From assembly GCF_040365225.1 (NCBI RefSeq), contig NZ_AP028055.1, forward strand, positions 2,666,001 to 2,730,000: DNA of 64,000 nucleotides. Direction: 5' to 3'. Positions 46,773 to 55,777 of this stretch are shown in pieces. Within the stretch, counting starts at the first letter, position 1. Each line of letters begins with the position of its first letter. Source of the DNA: Bacteroides sedimenti (GTDB lineage: Bacteria; Bacteroidota; Bacteroidia; Bacteroidales; Bacteroidaceae). The position numbers and the translations under genes were made by a program. The notes beneath the pieces were generated by a model. The model saw nothing but the letters and a program-made list of their open reading frames with translations. It had not been told where the DNA came from and made no database searches.

Positions 46773-48908
46773 ATGATCAACCCAATTGTTAAAACAATCG
46801 AGTTAGGAGATGGAAGAACCATCACACTCGAGACGGGAAAATTGGCAAAACAGGCAGACGGTTCTGTTATGCTTCGCATGGGAAACACCATGTTGCTTGC
46901 TACTGTTTGTGCCGCTAAAGATGCAGTTCCCGGAACAGATTTCATGCCTTTACAGGTAGAGTATAAAGAAAAATATGCAGCCTTTGGTCGTTTTCCCGGA
47001 GGTTTTACAAAAAGAGAAGGAAGAGCGTCGGATAATGAAATCCTGACTTGTCGCTTAGTCGACCGTGCTCTCCGCCCATTATTTCCAGACAACTACCACG
47101 CCGAGGTATTTGTAAATATCATCCTTTTCTCTGCAGATGGCGTAGATATGCCCGACGCATTAGCTGGTCTTGCAGCTTCCGCAGCATTAGCTGTATCTGA
47201 CATTCCTTTCAACGGCCCAATCTCTGAGGTACGTGTAGCACGCATCGATGGTCAATTTGTAATCAACCCAACATTCGAACAGCTTGCAAAAGCAGACATG
47301 GACATTATGGTGGCTGCAACTTACGACAACATCATGATGGTTGAAGGTGAAATGAAAGAGGTTTCTGAAGCCGAGCTTCTGGATGCTATGAAAGTAGCCC
47401 ATGAAGCAATCAAGGTTCATTGTAAAGCTCAGATGGAATTGACTGAAGCCGTAGGCAAAACAGTAAAACGCGAATATTGTCACGAAGTGAATGATGAAGA
47501 TCTTCGTAAAGCTGTTCATGATGCATGCTATGAAAAGTCTTATGCAATTGCTGCTTCTGGAAACAAGAACAAACATGAACGCGAAGATGCATTCAATGCA
47601 ATCCGCGAAGAATTTAAAGCTCAGCTCAGCGAAGAAGAATTAGCTGAAAAGGGAGCATTGATTGACCGTTATTACCACGATGTAGAAAAAGAAGCAATGC
47701 GCCGTTGCATCCTGGATGAGGGCAAACGTCTTGACGGAAGAAAAACAACTGAAATTCGTCCTATTTGGAGCGAAATTGGATATCTTCCAGGCCCTCACGG
47801 ATCTGCAATCTTTACTCGTGGCGAAACACAATCACTAACATCAGTTACCTTAGGTACCAAGCTTGATGAAAAGATCGTTGACGATGTACTGGCTCGTGGA
47901 AAAGAACGTTTCCTTTTACATTATAATTTCCCACCATTCTCTACCGGCGAAGCAAGACCACAACGTGGTGTAGGTCGTCGCGAAATTGGTCACGGAAACT
48001 TGGCTCACAGAGCCCTTAAAGGAATGATTCCTGAAAACTATCCTTATGTAGTCCGTATAGTATCTGAGATTCTTGAATCAAACGGTTCCTCTTCCATGGC
48101 AACCGTATGTGCCGGAACACTGGCATTAATGGATGCAGGTGTGAAGATTAAAAAACCGGTATCTGGAATCGCAATGGGATTAATTAAAAATGCAGGCGAA
48201 GAGAAATTTGCTGTATTGTCTGATATCTTAGGTGATGAAGACCACTTGGGAGATATGGACTTCAAGGTTACCGGAACTAAAGACGGTATCACTGCTACTC
48301 AAATGGACATCAAGGTAGATGGACTTTCATTCGAAATCCTTGAAAAAGCGCTGAATCAGGCAAGAGACGGACGCATGCACATTCTTGGCAAGATTGTTGA
48401 AACCATCCAAGAACCACGTGCCGACCTGAAAGATCATGCTCCACGTATTGAAACGCTTACTATTCCTAAAGAATTCATCGGTGCTGTAATAGGCCCGGGT
48501 GGAAAAATTATTCAGGGAATGCAGGAAGAGACTGGTGCAACCATCACAATTGAAGAAGTTGAAGGCGTTGGAAAGATTGAAGTTTCAGGCACAAATAAGG
48601 CTTCTATCGACAGCGCTATGCGTTTAATTAAAGGCATTGTGGCGGTACCAGAGATTGGAGAAGTGTACAAAGGTAAGGTTCGTTCTATCATGCCTTATGG
48701 TGCATTCGTTGAATTCCTTCCTGGAAAAGACGGATTGCTTCACATCTCTGAAATAGACTGGAAACGTCTTGAAACAGTAGAAGAAGCTGGTATTAAAGAA
48801 GGCGACGAAATCGACGTGAAGTTGATTGACATCGATGCTAAGACTGGTAAATTCAAACTTTCAAAGAAAGTTCTGACTCCACGTCCTCCTAAAAAAGAAG
48901 AGAAGTAA
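46773..48908 (+). CDS. pnp: Polyribonucleotide nucleotidyltransferase (PNPase)
   Basis: A 711-residue enzyme. The first RNase PH-like domain has GRTITLETGKLAKQADGSVM and FGRFPGGFTKREGRASDNEIL. The second has LDGRKTTEIRPIWSEIGYLPGPHGSAIFTRGETQSL and IAMGLIKN. A KH domain (TLTIPKEFIGAVIGPGGKIIQGM, about residues 565-590) and a C-terminal S1 domain (GEVYKGKVRSIMPYGAFVEFLPGKDGLLHIS) follow. It degrades RNA 3' to 5' by phosphorolysis. It is a single gene with its own terminator. Confidence 0.97.
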   Translation: MINPIVKTIELGDGRTITLETGKLAKQADGSVMLRMGNTMLLATVCAAKDAVPGTDFMPLQVEYKEKYAAFGRFPGGFTKREGRASDNEILTCRLVDRALRPLFPDNYHAEVFVNIILFSADGVDMPDALAGLAASAALAVSDIPFNGPISEVRVARIDGQFVINPTFEQLAKADMDIMVAATYDNIMMVEGEMKEVSEAELLDAMKVAHEAIKVHCKAQMELTEAVGKTVKREYCHEVNDEDLRKAVHDACYEKSYAIAASGNKNKHEREDAFNAIREEFKAQLSEEELAEKGALIDRYYHDVEKEAMRRCILDEGKRLDGRKTTEIRPIWSEIGYLPGPHGSAIFTRGETQSLTSVTLGTKLDEKIVDDVLARGKERFLLHYNFPPFSTGEARPQRGVGRREIGHGNLAHRALKGMIPENYPYVVRIVSEILESNGSSSMATVCAGTLALMDAGVKIKKPVSGIAMGLIKNAGEEKFAVLSDILGDEDHLGDMDFKVTGTKDGITATQMDIKVDGLSFEILEKALNQARDGRMHILGKIVETIQEPRADLKDHAPRIETLTIPKEFIGAVIGPGGKIIQGMQEETGATITIEEVEGVGKIEVSGTNKASIDSAMRLIKGIVAVPEIGEVYKGKVRSIMPYGAFVEFLPGKDGLLHISEIDWKRLETVEEAGIKEGDEIDVKLIDIDAKTGKFKLSKKVLTPRPPKKEEK

Positions 48909-48987
48909 TATCCCATCTATTTTAATATAGAGCAGCCTCAGTTAAATAAGGCAATCTATATTTTAATTGGATAAGCTCAAAATATAG

Positions 48988-49044
48988 ATCCTCTTATTAT
49001 AGCGCATTTCTTCAAAGAATGCAGCATAATAAGAGGATTTTTTG
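48988..49044 (+). terminator. Terminator of pnp
   Basis: A 13-bp perfect outer stem (48988-49000 with 49026-49038) closed by a second short hairpin and followed by six T. Confidence 0.88.
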
Positions 49045-49080
49045 TCAACAGAAACGCTTTTCGTTGGATTCTGAGAAATA

Positions 49081-49110
49081 TAAAAATTAGCGAGACAAAC
49101 GCCTCGCTAA
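49081..49110 (-). terminator. Terminator after the small basic protein gene
   Basis: A perfect 8-bp stem (49087-49094 with 49103-49110) with TTTTTA on the minus strand, 8 bases beyond the stop codon of the 80-residue ORF. Confidence 0.72.
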
Positions 49111-49117
49111 ACCTTAT

Positions 49118-49360
49118 TCAAGCTTTATGTGCATGCCGCCCTTTACAAGCCACCATATTTGTCTTACCTGGCTTAAACATGAGGTGCTTGATTCGGTCTC
49201 CAAACCGTTCGTGCATGCTTGATTTACCTAACTTGGGGACAACCGGATTATTTGTTTTTCCTGGCTCGGGAAGTACCGAATGCGGCAATTTTTCTCCCCC
49301 ATAATTCGGCATTATTCTGGTAATGAATTTCCCGAGATTACTCATCTTCTTCTTCTCCAT
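49118..49360 (-). CDS. Small basic protein with three GK(T/S) repeats, function unknown
   Basis: An 80-residue Lys/Pro/Gly-rich ORF. Three imperfect repeats are visible: LPEPGKTNN, VPKLGKSSM and MFKPGKTNM, spaced about 11 and 20 residues apart. There is no signal peptide or membrane segment. I recognise no family. The case for a real gene is the terminator placed directly after its stop on the same strand and the repeat structure; there is no clear promoter or ribosome-binding site. It could be a nucleic-acid-binding peptide or a chance ORF. Confidence 0.5.
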   Translation of the reverse strand: MEKKKMSNLGKFITRIMPNYGGEKLPHSVLPEPGKTNNPVVPKLGKSSMHERFGDRIKHLMFKPGKTNMVACKGRHAHKA

Positions 49361-49628
49361 GATAATTGAGTTTTAAAGTAACACCTCTATATATGTAACA
49401 TTAATGATCTGCATTTGTTCGTTTATTCACCGCCTAAATTAACAACCGCAATCACCTTTTAAAAACACCATAAATGAGATAGGAAGACGTTCGTTAACAA
49501 ACGAAATGACTTACGGTAAGAAACAAGTTTCACTATCGAAAAAAGAATATTTAACCGTTTATATTTGTAAGAAACAGCAATAATACACTTTCTTTGCCCT
49601 ATTATATATCTGCAAAAATAAGAAATTG

Positions 49629-50042
49629 ATGATTTTCAAAGTAAGCAACCGCACATTGTTCTTTACTGCAGGAGCAGTATGGATCATTGCCGGAATAAAT
49701 ATTTTAAAGATTGGCATTTCCACTTGGCTACTTGATATTCAAAACTGGGCATTCAAGCTAGGGGAGGCAACAACTGTCTTTTTTCTGTTTTTTTATCTTG
49801 TATTTTTAAAACTATATAGGAAACATTCCCTAAGGATAAGTCAGAAGAATAACAACAACTGCCTCTTTTCATTCTTTGATATAAAAGGATGGATTATCAT
49901 GACTTTTATGATTTCACTTGGAATATCAATCCGGAAATACCAGCTTTTACCTTCCTCTTTTATCTCAGTTTTTTATACAGGATTGTCTGTTGCCCTGATT
50001 ATAACAGGAAGTCTTTTCCTAAGACAAGGATTGAGAAACTGA
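49629..50042 (+). CDS. Small integral membrane protein, function unknown
   Basis: From the ATG at 49629 the protein has 137 residues and four hydrophobic segments (about 10-28, 42-60, 88-104 and 112-130). It opens with KVSNRTLFFTAGAVWIIAGINILKIG, and the R-x-L-F-F-x-A-G-x-V-W-x-x-A-G pattern looks conserved rather than random. No domain was recognised. The alternative start is a TTG one codon earlier. It stands alone. Confidence 0.6.
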   Translation: MIFKVSNRTLFFTAGAVWIIAGINILKIGISTWLLDIQNWAFKLGEATTVFFLFFYLVFLKLYRKHSLRISQKNNNNCLFSFFDIKGWIIMTFMISLGISIRKYQLLPSSFISVFYTGLSVALIITGSLFLRQGLRN

Positions 50043-50338
50043 TATTGTTCTTCTCAACATATAAAAACAAAGTACAAGTTGCTTATCAACTGAGAAACAA
50101 CAGAATAGAGGAAATATTTTTATTTTCAGCAAATGGTATGTTAAATAATTCTGTTTATTTCCTAATTACATAAAAAACACTCATCTTTATACATCACATT
50201 TACTAAAAGTCGTTATTAGCTGTGCACCATGTTATTGCAAGTTTTATTTAGCTAAGTATATTTTATAAAATAATCAGATAAGCTGTACATTTTGAAGTTT
50301 TCGAACTTACATATATGTTTAATTTAAAACTAAATCGC

Positions 50339-51637
50339 ATGAAAAAAATTACACTATCATTAGCCATGGTATGCATTGGAGTTGCAATGACAGCTCAAAC
50401 AGTTACAACAAACTGGTCGATCAGTAACAGTAGCGGCAATCCTCCGACACTTCCAGACGGAGGAGCCACATTACTCGACAACACAACAAGAAACTTCGCA
50501 GTCGGAACAGTGAATGGTAACGACCGCGTTTTCATTGTGACAAGAGCTGGCGGCACACCGAAAGTCTTGGTTTATAATTCCTCCGACGGGAACTATGTAG
50601 GCTCATTACCAACTGGAGACGTCATCACTACTGATGCTACAGTTAAATTTGCTGTGAACGACGGTGAAGTGACCGAAGATGGAAAACTACTGGTTACCAA
50701 CATGGTGATGCCCGGAAACTTCAAAGTATATAAATGGGATAATGAAACATCCACCCCTACCGTTGCACTATCTTACACCTTCACATCGGGCAGATACGGC
50801 GACAACATCACCATTTCAGGCAATTACACAACCGGCACAGCAAAAGTATATGCAGTAAACAGGGTTCTTGGAACCACAAAAGTATTATGCTGGTCAATGA
50901 TGCCAGATACTAGCAATCCAGGCTCGTATATATTCAATAATACACCTACTGAATTATTTGACGTTAGTGCTAATAACTCGAACCCAACCGTAGGCTTAAG
51001 ACCGGATGGAGGTCTATATTTTAAGGACGGCGGATTGCAGATAGTAAAGCATTCTGCAACAGGAGAAGTACTTAGCAGCTCGCTTGCAAGCGTTGTATCA
51101 TTTCCGGGACACACAGTACGCTATATAGGAACAGAGGGAACAGATGAATATATCGCTTATTTTAAATATAGTTTAACTGCTACTACAGCCGAAACAGCGC
51201 TCGAAAGAGTTGATATTTTAAAAGTTCCCGACGGCGATTTAAGTAAAGCAGCAGTTATTGCTACAACTCCATCATTAGGTTTTTCTGCAAACCCTAACGG
51301 TTCGGGAGATATAGTTGTTAGAAGAGTCAACAAGGACGTTGAGATATTTGCAATTTCGGCCACAAACGGCTTTGGCAAATATACCGTTAAAGATGTCTTC
51401 ACTCAAACTGGCATACAAAACACCGAAAACAACAAAATTAAGATTGTATTCAATTCAGGAATCCTATCTGTTGAAGGTATTAATGCTACCGAAATTGAAC
51501 TTTACAACACATTAGGCCAGATTGTTAAATCACAATCCGACAGTAACAAGATGGAAACCGGCAACCTGAAAGGTTTGTTCATCGTTAAAGTAAAGGCTGA
51601 TGGAAAGATTGTAAAAACCACTAAGGTAATCATTTAA
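50339..51637 (+). CDS. Secreted protein with C-terminal T9SS sorting domain (DUF4623-like body)
   Basis: From the ATG at 50339 the protein has 432 residues: a signal peptide (KKITLSLAMVCIGVAMTAQ), a body that may be DUF4623 (RNFAVGTVNGNDRVFIVTRAGG, TEDGKLLVTNMVMPGNFKVYKWDNE, likely beta-propeller), and a C-terminal sorting domain of about 75 residues with IELYNTLGQIVKSQ, NLKGLFIVKVKADGKIVKTTKVII. That tail is the type A Por secretion signal cut off by PorU-like peptidase. It is therefore a likely client of the gldKLMN system. An upstream ATG at 50315 would add eight residues before the signal peptide and is less likely. Confidence 0.85.
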   Translation: MKKITLSLAMVCIGVAMTAQTVTTNWSISNSSGNPPTLPDGGATLLDNTTRNFAVGTVNGNDRVFIVTRAGGTPKVLVYNSSDGNYVGSLPTGDVITTDATVKFAVNDGEVTEDGKLLVTNMVMPGNFKVYKWDNETSTPTVALSYTFTSGRYGDNITISGNYTTGTAKVYAVNRVLGTTKVLCWSMMPDTSNPGSYIFNNTPTELFDVSANNSNPTVGLRPDGGLYFKDGGLQIVKHSATGEVLSSSLASVVSFPGHTVRYIGTEGTDEYIAYFKYSLTATTAETALERVDILKVPDGDLSKAAVIATTPSLGFSANPNGSGDIVVRRVNKDVEIFAISATNGFGKYTVKDVFTQTGIQNTENNKIKIVFNSGILSVEGINATEIELYNTLGQIVKSQSDSNKMETGNLKGLFIVKVKADGKIVKTTKVII

Positions 51638-51696
51638 ACCATCACGTACACGCTGTGATAACTTGAGATATTACGCAAATACGGAATATTGAGTAG

Positions 51697-51735
51697 AAAG
51701 CCTTGATTGACAAGAGTCTGTCAGGGCTTTTTCCT
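51697..51735 (+). terminator. Terminator after the T9SS cargo gene
   Basis: A 10-bp stem with one G-U pair (51697-51706 with 51721-51730) followed by TTCCTTTC. Confidence 0.7.
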
Positions 51736-51853
51736 TTCATATCAATGCCGGAACTAAATTAATACAAACCAATCTAGCATTTAACAAATTGAACATTGAG
51801 CTCTTACAAAACAAATTAATTAAACTCCTAGACAGACTAATCAAAACAACGAT

Positions 51854-51886
51854 AAAAACTACCCCAATCTTGTACATGATTGGGGT
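51854..51886 (-). terminator. Minus-strand terminator left of the insertion sequence
   Basis: A perfect 9-bp stem (51861-51869 with 51878-51886) followed on the minus strand by AGTTTTT. Confidence 0.7.
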
Positions 51887-51978
51887 AACTCTTCGTGTTG
51901 TTTGAATTAACTCATTACCTTGTTTCTCTAGTCGATGGTTTTGGGTTGACTAATACTGCTCTAAATTCTGTAATGGGT

Positions 51979-52001
51979 GGTTCTTCGTCACTTTAGTTGA
52001 A
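51979..52001 (+). repeat. Left terminal inverted repeat of the ISL3 element
   Basis: 23 bp, identical in reverse complement to 53846-53868. The transposase stop codon lies within it at 51988-51990. Confidence 0.93.
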
Positions 52002-53700
52002 AGCTTTTATTTGTTAGGATCATTTTCCTTTTTAGCAGTTCTAATCCGGCTCTTCCATACATTATTCTTTTTATAGCTTTAAGCTTATTCACAAATCCTT
52101 CAACAATTCCATTTGATATTGGGTAAATGATAGTATTTCTTACAGCTTTAATATCTAATTTTATTCCTATGATAAATGTTCTTAACTTAGATAGAGTTGT
52201 ATTTTTATGTTTTTCAATCCATTGATCCAACAATTCAGCTTTGTTACCCATGATTGTTTTATAGAATGATTCGGCTGCTCTATATAAAGATTCAAACCAT
52301 TTCAGCCCCATCAATATGCTCATTAAATCTTTATCTTTTTCATTCAATTTGTATTCTCGTATGCTTTTGAAAACAACAGCGGATATAGTTTTTACAGGTA
52401 TTAATGGTTCTCGCTTGTCAACCGGTTTATCCTTTCTGATACATCCTGTTTTCTTTTCTCTTTTTCAGCAAAGATGCCTGTAATGGTAATAAAACGGACT
52501 AAGGCCCCCTGTAAAACCTTTATTTACGACATCCTTATAAGTGCTTTTTAATGTTTTTCCTTTGGCGCATTCACTCTCTACATATTGATCAAACTTATAA
52601 TATTCATTCCTTGGACTGCTTCTTCTTATAGGAAGTGTTTCATACTGCATGTATTTACGGGCCGTTTGTCTGGCGATGTGCAATCTTCTTGCTATTGCAT
52701 TAATCTTAAAACCTTTAGACTGTAGTTCTTTCACTTCATTAAACATGTTTATTCTAGAATCGGTTTTTTGCTCTATTTCGGTGGCCATTTCTGTGATTCC
52801 CTCTAGTTTCTCTAATGGAGTTTTATTCATAGGTACTTCTTCCGGGCGAATTGCTTTTCTATAATCCGAATAATTATCGATTATTATTTTGGTAACACAA
52901 TCAAGCATATTCTTTACTAAATGAAATCTGTCGGCAACTTCCGCTATATCTCTCCCTGTATTTGCTATAGCCGAAGAATAATTCGTGGACCGGTCACGGC
53001 TGACCAGATTTACATCGGAATGTTTTCTTATCCAACATTCAAAGCTCTCCGTTTCTCTGTCAGCAAGCAAATCAATTACGTCTCTCGTCTTTAAATCAAC
53101 AAGAATACTCCCATAAGTTACTCCCTTGCGAAAAACCCAATCATCTACACCAAGAGTTGTTATGACTCCACAATCAGGTATATCCATCCGATAGATTGTT
53201 CTCAGAACCGTGCTGGGACTCACCGGGATTTGCATTGATTTCAATGATACCCCGGTATTTATGGCGGACATTCTTACTCCAAGATTACCAATAATAGTTT
53301 CACAACGTTTAGTGCGCCTTCTATATCTGCATATTTCATCTCCGGGTTGTTCCGCAAAAGTTTTCTTCGAACAAATTGTATTCTTGCAGAAAAACTTACG
53401 GGCTTGAAAAAATATACTGACTTTATGGTTTAGAACAGGCAAATCTCTCAGAGTACGGGCATAAACACTATGCACCTTATAACTTATCGCTCCACAATAT
53501 GGGCAAACACCAAATGTTTTTGAGGATTTTAAATATAAAATAATTTCTGTGTCTATAACCCTTAATGATTCAACATGAAGCATTGAAGATTTGAAAATTT
53601 CGTTGAAGGGGTGTATTGTATCGGAAAAAGTTTCAGTTGTTCTAAAACTCGGTTTTAGGGTTTTATTGTTATATTTGTTCTTGTTAGGATATTTAGGCAT
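51988..53700 (-). pseudogene. ISL3-family transposase interrupted by an in-frame TGA
   Basis: The frame runs from ATG 53700 to TGA 51988 (570 codons), broken only by a TGA at 52465-52467. The first part (411 residues) has the ISL3 zinc finger (FGVCPYCGAISYKVHS), the DDE start TTLGVDDWVFRKG, a second Asp in LVSRDRSTNYS with DRFHLVKNM, and a helix-turn-helix insertion (INAIARRLHIARQTARKYM). The catalytic Glu lies after the stop, in ISNGIVEGFVNKLKAIKR with MYGRAG. The truncated product should therefore be inactive unless the TGA is read through. The two halves are in the same frame, so this is a point mutation and not a frameshift. Confidence 0.9.
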
Positions 53701-53845
53701 TGCTTTGTTCTTTCTGTTTGGCGATATAAAAATGCAAAATATACGCCTAATATCCTAACTATTAAACATGTACGAAATGATAAATGCACACATTAAAAAG
53801 TGTTATGTGTGTATTTGGAATCAAAATAAGTACAAAGATATAACC

Positions 53846-53868
53846 TTCAACTAAAGTGACGAAGAACC
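53846..53868 (-). repeat. Right terminal inverted repeat of the ISL3 element
   Basis: 23 bp, the reverse complement of the left repeat, followed directly by the TAATGGGT duplication. Confidence 0.93.
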
Positions 53869-53876
53869 TAATGGGT

Positions 53877-54213
53877 TGACTAATTTATCTATAAAACTGA
53901 TTTGGGTTGTCTTTTATATTTATAGTGCAGATATACAGAAATATACTACTATAGTATTAGCCACCTGGGTGGTAGAGGTGGTAGCAAAAGAATGCTTTTT
54001 AGCTTTCTGAAAAATGTAAATTGAAAAATCTTCAAAAAGATTTTTTTGCAATTACGATTTACAGAACGATAAAAAGAATGTTTTCACTGCCACACTGCCA
54101 CTAAAAATATTTACATAGCATTTCACCATAAGATTGTAACAGCGAATTGGGTTGATTTTGCTATGAGATTCTCAGAATTCGGTATAACCCTAAAAAGATT
54201 ATTATTTCGAAGG
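53877..54213. other. Region between the insertion sequence and tRNA-Leu, no gene seen
   Basis: It holds short GC-richer words unlike the surroundings: CCACCTGGGTGG and GAGGTGGTAGC near 53962-53985 and GCCACACTGCCAC near 54092. There is also a hairpin AAAAATCTT-CAAA-AAGATTTTT near 54028. I read these as remnants of older mobile DNA, but cannot identify a source. Confidence 0.35.
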
Positions 54214-54258
54214 AAATATAAAAGCAAAAGCTCCGTAAATCAATGATTTACAGAGCTT
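54214..54258 (-). terminator. Terminator of tRNA-Leu(UAA)
   Basis: A 15-bp stem with one mismatch (54228-54242 with 54244-54258), with T-rich sequence following on the minus strand. Its layout copies that of the tRNA-Leu(CAA) terminator. Confidence 0.78.
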
Positions 54259-54271
54259 CCGACTTACTGTG

Positions 54272-54355
54272 TACCCGAAGTGGGACTTGAACCCACACAG
54301 CTGCAATAGCCAAAGGATTTTAAGTCCTTCGTGTCTACCATTCCACCATCCGGGC
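54272..54355 (-). tRNA. tRNA-Leu (anticodon UAA)
   Basis: An 84-nt class II tRNA with acceptor arms GCCCGGA and TTCGGGT (the latter including wobble pairs) and discriminator A. The D-loop is GGAATGGTAGACAC, the anticodon stem AAGGA/TCCTT holds loop CT-TAA-AA, a long variable arm follows, and the T-loop is GGTTCAAGTCCC. CCA is not encoded. It marks the border between core and accessory DNA. Confidence 0.95.
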
Positions 54356-54692
54356 ATCCTTGATAGAGCAATCCTCGTGTCAGCCTAGGCATCCTTATTC
54401 TTCGTAATAGACATTTTGCATGCCACTATTTCTCTGGTTTAACTCTCAGTTTAACTGAAGCTGTAAAATCAAGATTGATTAATAATTTAATTGTTTAATT
54501 CTAAATTCAATATTGGTACAGAATCCTTGAAGGCATATAAAACAGAGATCCCAAATTCCTTACCAATTCTGTAAAGGTAGCCATTTATTAGCATTATCAT
54601 TCTTAGCTATAGTAAAAGTCACTATATAAATGAAGAAAGACAGCAAATGAATTGCTTCGCCTGCCGTCTCCTTATAAATGTAGAATGAATTT
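54356..54692. other. 337-base region upstream of tRNA-Leu(UAA)
   Basis: No gene seen. GGCATCCTT occurs twice (54353-54361, touching the tRNA 5' end, and 54388-54396). A weak hairpin near 54634-54672 may terminate the lipoprotein gene on the minus strand. Confidence 0.4.
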
Positions 54693-55085
54693 TTACTGTT
54701 TACTTTGCTTATATAGGACAAAAGTATCTGTCTGAGTTTTCCCGTTCTCTACGTAAGTAGAAGTTAAAGTTAATTTTGTCTCAGTGAGTTCCTTAATTGT
54801 CATTGCACTTGTTTCACCTCCACCTGTAATAGTTAATGCAGTTCCACTGACCTTATAAGTTAATGATGTGGATTTATCCAATGTTGTGCCATTGTAAACT
54901 TCCCATTTACCTGTGCCGTCTGAATTGAACGTGTAAACATACTGCTCTACTGATGAATCCTCTGCCCAAGTTCCTACGATTGCAGTATTATTGCTACTAG
55001 GTTCATCGTCACTTTTGCTACAAGATGTAAAACCAACACACAAAACAACCATTACTAGGGTTGTAAATAATCTAACTGTTTTCAT
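54693..55085 (-). CDS. Small lipocalin-like lipoprotein
   Basis: A 130-residue lipoprotein with signal peptide and lipobox (GFTSC at about residues 18-22). The mature part, IVGTWAEDSSVEQYVYTFNSDGTGKWEVYNG and ALTITGGGETSAMTIKELTETKLTLT, follows the repeated beta-strand pattern of Bacteroidetes lipocalin-like domains (G-x-W, then F-x-x-D-G-x-G). Function unknown. A structured repeat element ends about 17 bases before its ATG. Confidence 0.75.
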   Translation of the reverse strand: MKTVRLFTTLVMVVLCVGFTSCSKSDDEPSSNNTAIVGTWAEDSSVEQYVYTFNSDGTGKWEVYNGTTLDKSTSLTYKVSGTALTITGGGETSAMTIKELTETKLTLTSTYVENGKTQTDTFVLYKQSKQ

Positions 55086-55101
55086 TATAAATTTGATCTG
55101 T

Positions 55102-55176
55102 GCCTACCTGTTCCCTCAAGTTGGCGTTAAAGTAATTACAAAGCATGGGAACTAACAACAAGATTGTTGAATGCTT
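55102..55176 (-). repeat. Structured leader-like repeat, copy 1 (before the lipoprotein gene)
   Basis: On the minus strand: arm AAGCAT (55171-55176), an inner ACAA/TTGT hairpin, GTTCCC (55147-55152), arm ATGCTT, a linker, then a second imperfect stem GCC..GGC holding the loop AGGGAACA (GGGAAC at 55110-55115). GTTCCC and GGGAAC are perfectly complementary, so a loop-loop or pseudoknot contact is possible. The ATG of the lipoprotein is about 17 bases downstream. Confidence 0.65.
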
Positions 55177-55243
55177 CTTATTTTCTATTTGCTATTAGAA
55201 CAAGGTGAGTTAAGCTGTTTTGAATGAACTCTTAAAACACACA

Positions 55244-55642
55244 TTATAAAGTATGTTCAACCTCACCATCTATAAATTCGTTGAGTTTATATGTAACAAA
55301 ACTATCCATTGCTTGATTGCTGATGTAAAATGCCATTGAATTAATCACGTCTTTACAATATCTTTTTTGGCGTGAACTTGTCAAACACCACTTCAACTTA
55401 TATAGAAGTTCTATATGGTCTAGATCGTTTTGAGATGCAACATCTTCAAATAAACGTTCACTAATATTAATCTCTTTCTTTACCCTTTGTATATGATTAC
55501 GAGGTCCTGAATCTTCTGGACACCCATGAATTTGTAAGAAATGTCTAATCATTGCGGATATTTCCAGAATCAAATAGTATTTAGCTTTCTCTTCTAATGT
55601 AGGGATGAAAACCCATGGAACTGAGTACTGTTTTATTGGCAT
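55244..55642 (-). CDS. Hypothetical protein of the accessory region
   Basis: From the ATG at 55640-55642 the protein has 132 residues and is probably mostly helical (EEKAKYYLILEISAMIRHFLQIHG, ELLYKLKWCLTSSRQKRYCKDVINSM). There is no signal peptide or known motif. An alternative TTG start at 55696 would overlap the 28-residue membrane peptide gene and is less likely. No family recognised. Confidence 0.5.
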   Translation of the reverse strand: MPIKQYSVPWVFIPTLEEKAKYYLILEISAMIRHFLQIHGCPEDSGPRNHIQRVKKEINISERLFEDVASQNDLDHIELLYKLKWCLTSSRQKRYCKDVINSMAFYISNQAMDSFVTYKLNEFIDGEVEHTL

Positions 55643-55673
55643 AGTATTTCTGTTTGTAATTGTTTTAAGTTTG

Positions 55674-55760
55674 TTAGAAGAATAGGCAGTAGGCAATAAT
55701 TGCTCCTATTGAAATGCCTATAAGAACTATAGTTCCCATTGTAAAATCATCTTTTTGCAT
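55674..55760 (-). CDS. 28-residue membrane peptide
   Basis: ATG at 55758-55760, stop TAA at 55674-55676. The product has a short charged head (MQKDDFT) and one hydrophobic helix (MGTIVLIGISIGAIIAYCLFF). It is preceded at 18 bases by copy 2 of the structured repeat, in the same arrangement as copy 1 and the lipoprotein gene. A small toxin or membrane-associated peptide is possible; no family is recognised. Confidence 0.5.
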   Translation of the reverse strand: MQKDDFTMGTIVLIGISIGAIIAYCLFF

Positions 55761-55777
55761 GTTGTTGTAATTATATA

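Larger units (their letters stand above)
51638..51978. other. 341-base intergenic region left of the insertion sequence
   Basis: It contains the cargo-gene terminator, a minus-strand terminator at 51854-51886, and the left copy of the IS target duplication at 51971-51978. No gene is visible, so whatever the minus-strand terminator once served has been lost or lies beyond the IS. Confidence 0.5.
51979..53868 (-). mobile_element. Insertion sequence of the ISL3 family, 1890 bp
   Basis: Perfect 23-bp terminal inverted repeats begin GGTTCTTCGTCAC at 51979-52001 and at 53846-53868 (reversed). The element is flanked by an 8-bp direct repeat TAATGGGT at 51971-51978 and 53869-53876, the duplication size typical of ISL3. 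It encodes one transposase on the minus strand, broken by an in-frame TGA. The undamaged ends and duplication show a fairly recent insertion. Confidence 0.95.

Noticed and set aside
52460..52470. Programmed frameshift in the ISL3 transposase
   Set aside because: The two halves are in the same frame, so the break is a TGA codon and not a frameshift, although an A-rich run follows it.
53962..54105. Short GC-rich repeats (GGTGG, CCACC, GCCAC) right of the IS, considered as a CRISPR or attachment array
   Set aside because: The units are not regular in length or spacing and there are no spacers; no CRISPR array was found anywhere in the window.
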